Assembly: GCA_024195265.1 (NCBI GenBank)
Contig: JAJLRJ010000013.1
Coordinates: 15,949,162-16,013,161, forward strand
Reading direction: 5' to 3'
DNA length: 64,000 bases
Source of the DNA: Dendrophyllia cribrosa
Lineage: Eukaryota; Cnidaria; Anthozoa; Scleractinia; Dendrophylliidae
The notes below the pieces were generated by a model. The model made no database searches, was not told the DNA's origin, and worked only from the letters and a program-made list of their open reading frames with translations. How positions within the stretch are numbered: position 1 is the stretch's first letter; each line of letters starts with the position of its first letter. Of this stretch, positions 39,001-52,900 are shown one piece after another. The translations under genes and the position numbers were made by a program.

Positions 39001-42000
39001 ATAACATCTTTTAAAGTTTTTCAAAGTTACAAACGTCGAAACAATGAGTAAATAACGCAAACGTGCCGAGTTTTTACCCAAAAGTTTTTTCAAATTATGA
39101 TGGCGTGATTAGGGTTTACCTCGGTGTAAGAACCTGTGACTTTTTCCTTTGTTTTTTACCTTTGTAGAATCGCATTCCCAGTTGACTCTATTCTTTTATG
39201 CCTTTTGTTTTCTTTGTTTTACGTCACTCGTGAGTTTCACAGGTTCTTACACCGAGGATGAGCCCGTGATTAGTGCGCGCATAGCACAGCTCGATGTAAA
39301 CAAACCGTTCAAACAAACAAAAACATATTTAAAACCCATCTTATCGTTAACTTTCGATAGAAAGGATCGTTGTATTGAATACAGTGTTATTTAATCTGCC
39401 AAACTTGACAAAGGAATCAAAAGTTTCGCCCTTCCTTTGAAGATAATTTTAAGTTTTTTTGTTTTTTACGCAAGGAACCCATTAATGTCAAATGCATCAC
39501 GTGGGGCATCACGTAGCTGCACATGCTCGATGGAAAAGCTAACGGATGCTCGCAGTGGTTTCTTTCTCGTTCGGCGTAGCTCGGCGTAGAAGAATCCACT
39601 GCTCGCAGGGTAATGAATAAATGGACCTCAACGAAGAATTTGCATAGCATTTGTTATATCAGTTACAACTGAGCCACGTAAATTTTGACTACGTGGTCCT
39701 CGTATTCTGTGCTCCAGGCTTAGATCTCATGTATATACCCACCACGGTTTTACATTGAATTCTCTTTGTTTGTGATCTTTTATTTCCGTGTAGTCTATTG
39801 TTTAGTCTTTGTGGTGGGTATATACATGAGATCTCTGCCGTGCTCCAGGTCAGGTCAATGACGTCCTTTTTTTTTACTTTTCCTACGGGCAGCAAATTAG
39901 ACGAGGAGTATTTCTTCACAAAGCTTCAAGCTTAGATTATGCGAAAACAACTTATTTTGAGTAACATACCCAGTCATGTTCCAGAAAACACAGCTAGCGT
40001 GGTCGCTGTTGCTATCCTACAAGAAAAAATGCAGTAAAACTGTATTTAATGATGGTTGTAACTGTAAACGAATACCCTACTTGGGGGGCCCTACTTGGGG
40101 TCCCTACTTGGGCGCAAAAAAAGTTATTTATTGTCGACTAGTCTTGTGCTAGCAGAGAGAAAGGATGCCTTACTTACCTCACTGTTTTTAATAATTAATG
40201 TGACGGGCTCCTCGAAGTTGTTAATGTTCATTGGATAAATTGAAACTGATATTACTTCTGAATCAATTCTGCCAACGTCACTTCCGTCTGTAGTCGGCTC
40301 TGCAGATCTGAATAAGAAAATAATATACAAAAATATATCATAAATATAAATGCGATAAATATTAAAGAAAAAAACTAATATTATAACGCAATGTTACTTA
40401 AAATATAAATCTTAAAATCACAATCTAAAACAAAGTTGTAAACTTAGAATAACAACATCAAGAGAAGATTCACAGTGGTAAGTTATACCTTTCTGTTCTG
40501 CGCAGCTGAATCGCGCATTTTCTTTCTTCGCGTGGTGGAGCATTACATGGGATATTAAAGGCTGGGTATCACACAAAATGCATTACGCGCCCAATGCCTC
40601 CACGATTGAATTTAACGCAGTCGAAAATTCCTGAAAGAGCCAATCACGAGCGAGCTCGTCATTTGAAAACAAAAACAAACGACCGCAAAGCCGAATGAGT
40701 GATACTGGGCCTTTAAAATAATTGCTATGCCGTCAGTGCACGGGATCCTGGTGCAGATTCCAGGAAGAGCAAATGCTTCATTTGTTGTCGGATTTGATTC
40801 CCGGGATTTGATTCAAGAACTGGATAGGCATTTTGTTTGCAGATAATTTGTTAAATTGACTTTTATCTGCAAAAATAACTTACCTTTCGTTGTTACTTGG
40901 TTGCATCAAGGCTTTGAGGTTACGGTACGCCACAAATGTAATGTACTGAGTTTTACCTAATGATACCAGAATGAACAATGCAAACCTAAAGTTCGTTACT
41001 TCGATTTACAAGATATAACCAATAAATATAATTATAATACTAGTAGTAATCATAGATTATGGTGCGTCTCCTTATCCCGTGGCACCTCGTCGTGACCTAG
41101 TACCTCAGTTTCATGAATTAATTCAGCCACTGTTTAAAAGGGCTATGCCGCGAGATATGTCACGCAGACAAAAACGTCGGGCCGTCATCAAACAAATTCA
41201 CGCTATCGCCGTGGAATCGGGCAAAATCCTGCCGTGCTGTGTACTCCGAAAGGTCTCAGATTTTTCCGACATATAAATAGTATATTTGTCTTGATTTCAT
41301 TTCGGTTATTTCTCCGATTCTGAAATCATACTTCTCAGTACATCTGTCAGTACATGTACTAATACCGGAACCGGAAATGAGAAATTTCTGAGAAAGCCTG
41401 TTCTTGGACACCGCGACGTTTAAGTCACGCAACATTCAACGTGAATTTCGCAGGATTTTTCGGATAAAATTACAACTACCAGTTGCAAGAAAGACACAAG
41501 ACTGTTGAATATAATTCCTAATAATTTTAGTCACAAAACTGCGAAATCTTTAATCGCAAATACGCCCGATTCAGGCGCAATTTCGAGCACTGTAAAGTTA
41601 ATCTGCGTTCGCCTGGCGCGGCCGGTCAGTGAATTGTTGCTACAAGACATAAGCGAATTGCACCGTACCGTAGAACATCGCGAAGAACGACGTCGGTATT
41701 TAGGTGAAAGCTTCCCAAATCAGGCAGAGAACCACAGCAAAATCAAGATAGAACATTCAAAACATACCAGAACGGTAGCTAGGAAAATCTGTAACTTCTT
41801 ACTTGATTCCAAAGAGACTCAACAACTTACTTGGTCCGGAGAAGAACCTTCGTCCAATTTTCCACTGCGTACTTTTACTAGGCATTGAAATATTGAGCCG
41901 TACGATTCCAAAATCGGGAAAATATTCGAAACTAAATCAAGACAAATAGATTATTCACATGTGACATTTCGGAACCCCAGCTCCCCAGGATGATGCCTGA

Positions 42001-45000
42001 TTTCCACGCGCTGGGAGTGCTGGATACTATTGTGACGTTTCAAGATGGCGCAGATTTGATACCGACACTTTTCTCGATTCGTTCCGCCTAGACGACGCGC
42101 TAAGCATGCTGGGTACTATTGTGACGTTTCAAGATGGCGCAGATTTGGTACTGACACTTTTCTCGATTCGTTCCGCCTAGCCGACAAGATTAGGAAGCGT
42201 CTCCTTCGTCGACGCAATAACAGCGAGTTCATAATTAGTCATCGGTAGCGCGATGATTGCTTCCGCTGATGAAGCGGTCTTAGAGCCAGACATGATGATG
42301 ACATGTTAAGCTGCCGCAATTCATCCTAGCTATAGTAGTCAGTGTTATGACGCTGACATGGCCCGATATATACCCTTAGCCACCCACAAGCTTCCATGTA
42401 CATAAAAAAGCCATTATTGCTGACCTAAAAATCCTTAAAAACATCCCTCCAAAACGTGTGACTAGCCGATTACGCTGAATGCACGTACATGTTAACTAGG
42501 AGCAGGGGCTAAGAAGACGTGAACTCTTTAATGGAGAAAGAAAGCAATAAAAGGACAATGTATGCACATGCATGTTACTGATTTCTTACTTTGATTCCCT
42601 TTATTATGTTGTAACTTGATCACGGAGCCTGGTAACACAACACTGCTAGATGAACCTTTACGCGTGCTCTTGGTTTTTGGCGGCATCTGCTGGTCAGTCG
42701 GATTGACTTTCTCAGTTGATTTTGCACTCAACACTTGGAGGAAGCAAACACAAACACAATCAAAACTATAAAATTTACCACTAGCACGTTTCCAGATACC
42801 AAAAGAACCCTTTCAAAACTCTTATTATTATCTTTTAAGAATAAAAATCAGCGAAAAAAGTTTAACACAACGTTTCAATGTCGCCATGACATCATTTTCA
42901 AATGAGAAAATTAAAATTCAAACTGACCTAATATATGCTGTGTAAGGTGATGCGTGAACCCAAACCACCTTTAATTAACCAACAATGCGTGGTGTACAAT
43001 TATCAACGTGATCTGTGCGATGCAGAGTATGTCGGCTACACTAGCCGGCATTTACACCAACGTATTGACGAACACCATTTCTCAGCAATTGGCAAACATC
43101 TCAAGAACGACCACGGCATCAAAACCATCGGCAACCTTACCAGTAACTTTTCCGTCCTCAAGAAATGCAACGGAAAATTAGACTGTCTTATTTATGAGGT
43201 GTTATTAATTAAGAAGAACCCTATTCTGAACACGCAATCGCACTCCATCCGCGCAAAACTATTTGTTTCGACATACCCATATGATGCCCGATTTAGGGTG
43301 TCAGCTCCATTGTACATTGTACACCTCCATTGGATTAGGTAGAATTATGTATTCTGAAATATTCTATAGTATTGTATTCTATTGTATTGTCGTTTTTTGT
43401 GTTCAAATAATCTATTGTTTTAACAAAAGAATAAGTGTTACCCCTAAATCGCGCATGGTATATACTTAAGCCTGGTTTCCATATAATCGCAACGATCGCA
43501 GCGATTCTTGCGATCGCTGAGATCTCAGGTTTCCATATTTTCGCAGCGATCGCAAGTAAACGTTAAGTAGGCCTGGATCCGATAAACTTTAAGTGCATTA
43601 TGGGATACAACGCTTTGGTGTCTTATCTCTGCGATCGCAATCGCAAGGATCGCAAGGATCGCAAGGATCGCAAGGATCGCAAGGATCGCAAGGATCGCAA
43701 GGATCGTAACGATCGCAAGAATCGCAAAGTTTTTGGTTTCCATATGATCGCAAGGGTCGCACAACACTTTTCTGCGATCGCTGCGATCCTTACGATGATA
43801 TGGAAACCAGGCTTTACCATGTACACACACTTACAATGCTAAATATGTACTTATTGTTAAGTTTATCACCCTACACTGCATATATTAAGCTAGTTTGAAT
43901 TTTTATTTTCTCACTTGAAAATGATGTCATGGCGACATCGAAACGTTGTGTTAAACGTTTTTCGCTGATTTTTATTCTTAAATGTCTATCCAAATTTAAT
44001 CTGATTCTTATTATTATTATCGTAAAAAAAAAAAAAAAAAAAAAAAACAAGACTACAGAGACATCGATGGTTTCAGTTTTTTAGTAATGAGTATGGTATT
44101 TCTGCGGAGAACAAAACGATGACGAATCAGCCCAATCAGAATTGTTACGGCAAAACGACACACGTAACAAAAGAAGGAAACACAGACAGTAAACATCTGA
44201 CTGAAATGAACGTAACGTACCAACATTTGGTGCCTCAGATAAAATCGCATCACTTGAGATGGTTGTTTTGGCCAAATGCAAAGCAACGGCATCTACTCCC
44301 CTTAAAAGTTTGCTAGCTTCAGCAGCCATGGAATCCTAAAAGAATAAGTTTAAAAAACACACCATTCAAACTGATAAAAAAATCCATGACGGCTTTACAA
44401 TTCTTATCCAGTTATGACTTTGTTGTTGTTTGTATACATGTATTTTTTTATGTTGTTTTTAAGTTTTGTTGTTAATGTTTCGTTTTTTATTTCGGCAATG
44501 CTACAGCTTGAAAAGTAATCATCTTTAGCTTGGACTCTCTTAGCTTCCCTCTCCCTTCTGCTGTTGCCTGTTAATACCCTGTGAGTTAAACAAATAAAAC
44601 AAAATGAAAGGGTAAAATTGTTGTCATGTTCTTACCTTTGGCATAAACGTCCACGATTCAAGAGTTTTATTGTCGAGGATGTTACTGGAAGATTTAACTA
44701 CGGCCTAAAAGGAAGGAAAAATTGCAAGTGTTAAGCTTTTTACGCTGACAGTTTCTATCTACCTCAAATGGTGGTTTCAATGGTCGATAGCAATCACAGG
44801 ATATTTTGAGAATACAGTGTGGAATCAAGTCAGGCAAACATCATTTCAACGTATAAAAGAGTTTTCACTCACATGACCGGCGGCCATATTGGAGTGCTAA
44901 AAAAGGGAAATGTTTGAATAAGAAAAGAGCTAAAGACCCATTTGTTAAGGAAACCAATATAGCCGCCATTTCATTGTTTTGGGACACCAATTTGGCCGCC

Positions 45001-46942
45001 GCGACGTCACGTGCAAACGCCCTATAAATTAACAGTCGAATATCTGCCCAAATGCAACGCTTGGACAGGGCCTTTCTCCATTTTTGCCTTCAGGTATCTC
45101 TCAGTTCCTATTGTTTTTGTTCAGAACCTTTATTTGGAGGTAGATAATTAACTTTTGGATCACTGAGCTAATATGCGACAGAAGCACCTAAATTAGCGTG
45201 GTACTGCAATGGAAATTTGGTGTCTGTATAGAAACATTATGATGATGTCAACATTCAAACACTCGTGATCAATATTTGGGCACCGCATCTTCAGAATTTA
45301 ACAAAGAGACCAGCAAATAATGCTGCATCGGAAAAGACAAAATCCGATGCACAAATATAAACATACCTGAGTAATTTTTTTGATGGTATCATTTCTCACT
45401 GCTAGCGGATAGCCCCTCTGAGATATTTTTACTATGATATCAACAGCCAGTTTAACGTCACCAGTTTGTAACGGAGCTTGCGCATGCGTATCCACCGAAG
45501 TGACATTGACAAGTTGCATAGCTATGTCAGTAAAGTCGGCGTTTGGATTTCGCAGCTGCAAATTAAATTAACAGACAAGTTTAATGTCGTGATAATAATA
45601 GGCATATATGAGAAGGACGGAACAGTACGGTAGATTTGTATGAAAACTGTACCACTGTGTGGCTAGAGTAATGGTGACAACATACAGCTTTGTAAATAGT
45701 TTCTCGCAAAATTTCACTCATGTTTATCCGCAGTTCAAATATAGGATTTTCATATATTCACATTCATCTATATTCACTATCATCGGGTATATTACGAACT
45801 CGCAATTGACCATCTTTCCATGTGGCTTGATAGCTCAGTGGATCATGGGTTCGAATCCCGTTCAAGCCCGAATTTTTTTCAGGTTGCTTTTTCAACTGCG
45901 TAAGTTGAGAGAACACTGCGAGGATCACAAAATTTCACTCCGTTTCTCTCAACTTTAACTTTATTGCTTCTCTCGCGCAATACACTAAATATATATATAA
46001 TATATAAAAGTGAGAAGTAAGTAAAGTAAGTGAGAAAAAACATTCTACTTTTTTTGTCCCAAGTTTCTCACATGATAAAAGAAATCACATTTTGTTGGAT
46101 AATTTGTTGTTTAGATGAAAATGTGCCTGCTCCTTGTAGCGATGATTTACTAACGATGGCGTATAATTTGACTTGATCTGGGTGCTCGGCAAAGTACACA
46201 CAAAAAAGCATTGTTTGTTAGGCGTTACGCATAGAACGGTATTTAACATTTTGCGTCGTTTCCGTCGTTATAAAAATATTCGGCCTGCTCGTATTGCGTA
46301 TTTCGCGTATTTGCTCGCCCGCTCGACAATCCAGAGAAGGACTGTTAGCAGCCTATTGTTATCGCCTCTGCCAGACCCAAAAAGCCGTCTCCACTTGTTG
46401 TCAATGCTGTCTTTTTCTTTTTTTTGCAGACCGCTCTGTGAATGGTGCAACATCCGGTGGCTGCTCATAGCTATTGTGAACGCCACTTTCCTTTAATAAA
46501 ATGTTTTGTTTTGAATGTTTTGAATGCAACTTTTGTTTTAAAGAGGCTCCAATGTTTAAAATTGGAAATAAAAATCCCTTAAAGATCCCAAGAAGCAGCC
46601 AGTTGTAGGATGATGATCAATTTGTTAATAAAATAGCACGAATACATCAGTTCAAGTGAATATTTGCTCTTCTTATAAAGGAATGGAACAAATGAAAAGG
46701 GCAAGTACGTGTAAATAGTCTATCGGACGAAAATGAAAACCAGAGTGTTACGTTAATTCGAATTTTTATGCGAGTTTATGTGTACTTTTCATTTTGTCAT
46801 AAAATGTTTATCAATGCTTTTTGCATGCTCAAATTGCTAAACAAAAGTATATATATATATATATATATACATCCTGTGCCCAAGTTCAGGAGTTGCCATA
46901 AAGCCATTATGGTAACAACCGGGAGGGCACATTGTATACATA

Positions 46943-46996
<54 letters not shown>

Positions 46997-49900
46997 ATTT
47001 TAAGAAAAACGACAAAACGTTTTAGTTTGAAAAACATGTTTCGACAGCAACTTCTGTCATCTTCAGTTAATAAGTAATGTACAAAGCAATGTACATCAAG
47101 ACATATATATTTATATATATTTATACAATGAACTGAATACTACCCGCTCTGTGATTGGTCGTTGCCTATGATCTATCAGAGTACAGACGCACGGCTGACG
47201 TCATAGAAAAATTGTTTGCATTGTTTTGTCCAACATGGCGCACAGTTTTGAAAAATGTCTGCGAGATTATTCTGGATTGAGCAAGTGAAAGCCTAAAAAA
47301 TGTTTAGTTGGAGCTGTTTACGAGCAACAAAAGAAGAAATCAAGACAAAAGGTGTTCTCGGCGGCTTGAAAAATACCTAAACTGGAACAAATCTTCGAAC
47401 AGTCGAGCGCTACGAGGCAAGTTCGTAATATTACTCTTTTTATTTTTACATCAGTGACACACTCGCCTGCGGCTCGTGTGCCACTTTTTTGTTCTTACCA
47501 CATTTTGACGTCATCTGTGATCTATAACTGAACAGACACACGGCCAAATGGAATCTATTTGTTAAATATATTGATCTTCACAGAAATAAAAGATCATTTT
47601 TATCATTACGTGTCAGTTAGTTATTTACACTCTACCTGTTGGGCGATGTCTGCCATTTTCTCAGAGACACATTCACTGAGATCAGGAACTCGCCACTTGG
47701 CGCTGCCATCTAAATCTTTCAGACATGTTCTTTTGGCAATACCTGAAGAAAAAGAAATAATATTTGAACGAGTTTGAACGGTTTCTTTTTGAAGCCTTCA
47801 CATAAGCAAAATACAAAAGGCTATTTCCGAGTTGCTTCATGGCTCGTAATCAAAGCGAGGCTCGGAGCACAATAAAAATGAGTTTTCATTCACATTCAAA
47901 TAAAACTCAGTTGCCAATGAACCTGGATTGTGTATCAGGTCTCGAGACATAAACTGAATCGGAAATGGCCTGTTAATGAGTAAAAATAAATTGAGACCTC
48001 TCACGCGAAAACGTGCACTAACGGCTTTCCGTTAAACGGAAAACGCACGGCTATCGAACGGGTTAGAAACGGCTTACCAAGCCGTTTCAAACGGGTGAAA
48101 CTGAACGGCTGAACGGCTTATCAATTATTTACCGGCGGTAAATTTCGTCTGCAACGCTTCCCAGCCGCAGACTATATTAAAACGACTGAATAACAAAAAT
48201 AACTTGAAGGGAAAAACAAACCAAGGGAACTGCAAGCGAACTCCGTTGAACTCCTTGTATCAATGGATGTCACTAGTCTGTACACAAACACACTGCCGGA
48301 GGAAGGCATTACCACCGTATGCAATGCATACGAAAATTTCCATAGAAACAAACCTCCTATCCTAACCCATTTCCTCAAAGAAATGCTTAAAGTGCCTATG
48401 AAATGAAATTTATTTTTTGATGTATCGAAAGTTTCACCTTTTTAGACCTTGGAATAAAAGGTTTAAAGTGTTAGGGACGATGCGAAATGCTTTTTTTATG
48501 GTCTCAAAGTTAGGTTGTTGGCGCTAAAAAGTGGCTCCAATTTGTGCGCGGCCAAAACCAGTGTCATGTTACACTGTGACGTAAATAGTTGTACAAACTG
48601 CTGCGGGAATATAGAGAACAAGGGAGCTGACAAGAGACGTCGCTAGAGGTAGACCAATATTATGTGGCGAGCGGCCTCAAACATACGAGATATTACAATT
48701 CTTCGATAACAGAGGGTGTAACAAAGCTTTATTTTGCTCCAGAGGAAAATAGGCCGGCGGAATACACGAAATTTGTTCGTCGACATCGGAAAGGGTACGT
48801 CAAGCGATGTTGTCAATGAAAGCGCTTATTGTTAAGATTAATATTATTTTGCAAAAGAAAATAACATTCCGGCCGGTGAGGCCGTTTAATCAAGCATAAT
48901 TTTTCCAATCCTTATCCTGTTTGGAAGTTCCTTCAAGCCTCGGCTCGACTGGAGAGCCGTCGAAGTCAGCGAGGCCTACAAAAATATACTGACTCGATCG
49001 GCACTGACTGGCGAGTAATATAAATGTTTATACGGTATTCCGAATTATAAAATTCAAAGTGCAGCGACGCAAGTGTTCACTGGAAGGCGTCTATTCTACG
49101 GAACATCTATCAAAAATCTACACGTACAAATGCGTAAGACTATTCGAAACAAAATACATCGCTGAATCATTGCGTGTTCGATCAGATCAATTTTTATACA
49201 ATGAAATATAAATCAGACATAAATGTAAACACGATACTTTGAACTCACTTACAAGCCGCCAAGTGGTTAAAATTTCCAGAAACGATCAATCGCTGGCAAG
49301 ACACTGAACTAAGAAGCATAATTATTGCGTATATACTTGAGTTCAAACATTTTGAATAAATAAAAAAATGCGCTATCAAGGCACCTTGCCGCTAAAAATA
49401 CACCATTCACATTCAATTCAGCAAGCCGCCTGAAAAACACCACCTCGGATATGCATAACATATCAGTATAATTTAGAAACTTTCAACTAGCAAGCCGCCA
49501 AGACATATCCTTCGCATTGAAAAAAGAACTTTAAGTAGACGAGCGAATTGCCAAGCCGATAAAATAAGTTCATAATCTCCACGCGCGATCAATGAACTTC
49601 AGAGAAGACCGGCCGAGTCGCTAATACGCTAATATCATGATTGTTTGTACTACAAATATATCGTTCGCGTTCGAAAAACGCTAGTCAACGAGCCACTAAA
49701 AATAAATAACAAAAACGCCTCTGCGTTCAATAAGCTTACAACTCAACTGGCGAACCCACTGAGACGCTGTGCTACTGAAATGTATACCTTTCACGTTCAA
49801 TAATCTAAATGATCAAAGTCCGTCTTCTTCATGTTCACTTCCTTCGCTCAAGCGGCACAGTCGGTTCGTCTCGCTACGGCAAAACTACAGTGGACACGAT

Positions 49901-52900
49901 CATTTCAGTTGATCAAGAGTGATCCGAAACTGATCCTCTTCACCTTCAGAGGACTGTAAAGAAACAAATTAGGCGCTGTCTGACATTTGTACAGCCAAAA
50001 ACGTTGGCAAAATGACCATCACGCTAAAGGATTCCAAGGGAATTATAGCGTAAACAAACCAATGTGTCATACTATTTACGTAATTTACGTCATCACGCAC
50101 GCCCACTCGCCCCCAGGCTCTCCAAAAATTGGAGCCACTTTTCAACCGAAGTGACGCATCTTCGAGGGGCTAAAAAACCGATTTTCTTTCTTTTCCTCGG
50201 GAAATGATTATTGTTTTCGTTCTTTGGGCATAATAAACTAATGAAAAACGAAGAAAAAAAATTCATTTCATAGGCACTTTAAAACTTAACATAAAGGAGT
50301 ATTCTCCAAACACATGGTACTGCTATTGGAATGAAAAGGCAGTGGCTTTTGCCAACATTTTCATGGCAGCGGATTATGTGATACTTCTGGAGGATGTACC
50401 TACTTCTGGAGTATGCACCTACTTCTGGAGGATGCACCTACTTGTGGAGGACGCACCTACTTATGGAGGATGCACCTACTTCTGGAGTATGCACCTACTT
50501 CTGGAGGATCCACCTACTTGTGGAGGATGCACCTACTTGTGGAGGATGCACCTACTTCTGGAGGATGCACCTACTTGCCCTTTTAAGTTTGTCGTACGCA
50601 GTTGTCGGTAAAAAGTGTACCAAATTTGCATGTGTCAAAAGGGTAATTTGAAACCTTAATACAGACCATCGGCACTTCCAAGAATTCTCTGTTATCCTTG
50701 TAGCTACGCTCACCAAATTACGGCTGATAAACGGCAAGTGAACGGCTCGAACGGATAGCATTCATGAGCCATATTTTTGTTGTGCGACATTTGTTTACAC
50801 AAGTGCGTCTTTGTAGATTCCTCGTCACTGATGAGAAAAAAACCTCGCCGGCTGAATCCTAAACGGACAACTCTGGCCATTCGAAAGGACGACTGTAGTC
50901 GTTCGAACGGGTGAAGATTTTTCTGAACGGATTATGCAAAAGCCGTTCGAACGGATGGCGATTTTTTTCTGAACGGATGGACAATTTTTCTGAAAGGATG
51001 ACCCAAGCCGTTCGAACGGATGTTAATTTTTCTGAACGGATGCAAATTTGTTCTGAACGGATGATAAGCGGCTAGTGAACGGAATTCCGTTCAAAAACGG
51101 AAAGCCGTTAGTGTACGTTTTCGCGTGAGAGGTTACAATTGCCAAACTGCAAGCACTGTATTCGAATAAACGCCTCCTTAAAAAGTGTTGAACGCTTAAA
51201 ATGTAGGGAAGAAATGTTTATTAATACCTGTTCATTTGACCAAGCAAGTTGTTTTCAAAGGAATATAACAATTTCTGTGTGCCTGACTTGCTTAATAGTC
51301 GTTTTTTTTTAAATACGTCTTTAAAGTAAATAGATTTGTAGTATGAGCCTCGGGTATTTATTCAAATAGATACGATATTTACATCCTACAAAGCTGTTTC
51401 TAACATGGTATGTGGATACCAGCGTTATAATCTTTCACAAAACGTTTCAGGTTTTAACGATGTTTTGCTTTCGATTTATAAAGGTTTTAAATGTGTCGCG
51501 CAATCCGTCACACTATTTCAAATAATAATAATAATAATTTAACGATTTATATAGCGCATTATACATACAAAATGATCTAATGCGCTTTACAATTTTTATA
51601 AGAAAGAATACAATATACATACATATATATATAACACAAATGAACTTAAACCAGTCAAATAAAGAATAAATAAACACAAAGTGAAAACCTTAAAAATTGT
51701 CCTTATCGGGATTCGAACCCGCGTCCCCGACTTTCTAGCGTCGATGTGTTAACCACTACACCACCAGGACGACTACGCAATAACGCAGCCGAACTTTAGG
51801 CTTTATGGCTCACGGGCCTCCCGAACAATTTTCAGTGTTTTCACAGGAGCTGACTGGAAGGCTTCTAGGCCTTTTTGACGAATATAAATAGCACAAATGA
51901 ACTTAAACCAGTCAAATAAAGAATAAATAAACACAAAGTGAAAACATATATAAACAATAAAAATTAATTATAATCTTAAAAATTGCAATCTAAAAGAAAA
52001 ATATATATATTGAAAAACAAATTAAAAAGGCTAATTTAAAAAAGTACGTTTAAGTAATGGTCCTAGTAAGAACTAGGCAACCTAACGGCAAGGAATGCAG
52101 AAAGGTGTTAATTGTGATATTGTTGAAACCGTCTACCTCATTGGCTAAAATTTCTACTATCACTTAACCAGGTTGTGCATTTATTTCTCTCTAGTTTACT
52201 AATTGGTTCCCTTTTAGTGAAAGCTATTCTGAGTTTTAACGCAACCAAAATTCTGTGGGAAACATGTAAAATTAGAAGTCTTTCTTGGCCATTGTTTTGG
52301 AGTTTCACGATTGGCTGAAATCTTGTAGTATAAAAGAAACATCACTTTAAAATTAAGTTCCAGTACATTTTATTTAAAAAAAATGTTGTCTGTAGGTTGA
52401 TGTATTCTCAGTAAGAAAAACCAAACATTCTTATGTGGGGAAAGCAAAATGCCACGGAACAATAGAGCATTGCCTAGTTCTTACACGCATTGTTACTTAA
52501 GAAGAACTTAACATCGTCATGTATTAATTAGGGAAGGCTAATTTAAAAAGGTAAATAAATCAGCCGTGAAAACAAACAAAATTGTAATTAAGAATTTGTG
52601 GCCGTCATGTTGGTGTTCCAAAGTGGGACACGGGACACCAAGATGGCCCCTCCATACATTTCTTGCTAAAAATGTCTAATGCTCGTTCGCCTATAACTCT
52701 TGAACGAAATGCTCTTGCGCTTCAAAATTTGGCCCACATCTGTAGTTTTAAACTCTCTACAATTCCATAAACATTTTGGAATCAAAAACGGCTTCTGAAT
52801 TTCGATACGACGTCAGTGAAAACACTCTATTGTTGTAAAAACAACAGAAGTGGAGTATGACAACCTTATTTATCAATCAACCAAATAAAATAAGTAACAT

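Larger units (their letters stand above)
42837..43981 (+). mobile_element. Truncated PLE copy with inverted ends
   Basis: The right end (CATGGCGACATCGAAACG...CGCTGATTTTTATTCTTA) is repeated in inverted form at the left (42837-42930). Between them lie only the endonuclease (42935-43342) and a 3' UTR that contains a MITE. Inverted, 5'-truncated insertions are common for PLEs. A run of A follows at 44022-44046. Confidence 0.8.
47996..51133. mobile_element. TIR element with GAACGG repeats, carrying a nested stack
   Basis: ACCTCTCACGCGAAAACG at 47996 and its complement at 51133 continue inward as CACTAACGGCTTTCCGTT. Near the ends are many AACGGCTT or GAACGGATG units. The inside holds a PLE fragment (48251-50372) that contains another transposon, plus a minisatellite. 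No transposase of its own was seen. Confidence 0.8.

Noticed and set aside
43525..43842. Repetitive frames (KDR or ILA repeats) at the CAAGGATCG array
   Set aside because: Tandem repeat in a MITE; no start context or conserved domain.
46768..47037. Poly-Ile-Tyr frames
   Set aside because: Translation of (TA)n microsatellites.
51699..51770. Functional tRNA gene on the minus strand
   Set aside because: Eight-base anticodon loop and mismatched acceptor stem; more likely a pseudo-tRNA or SINE.
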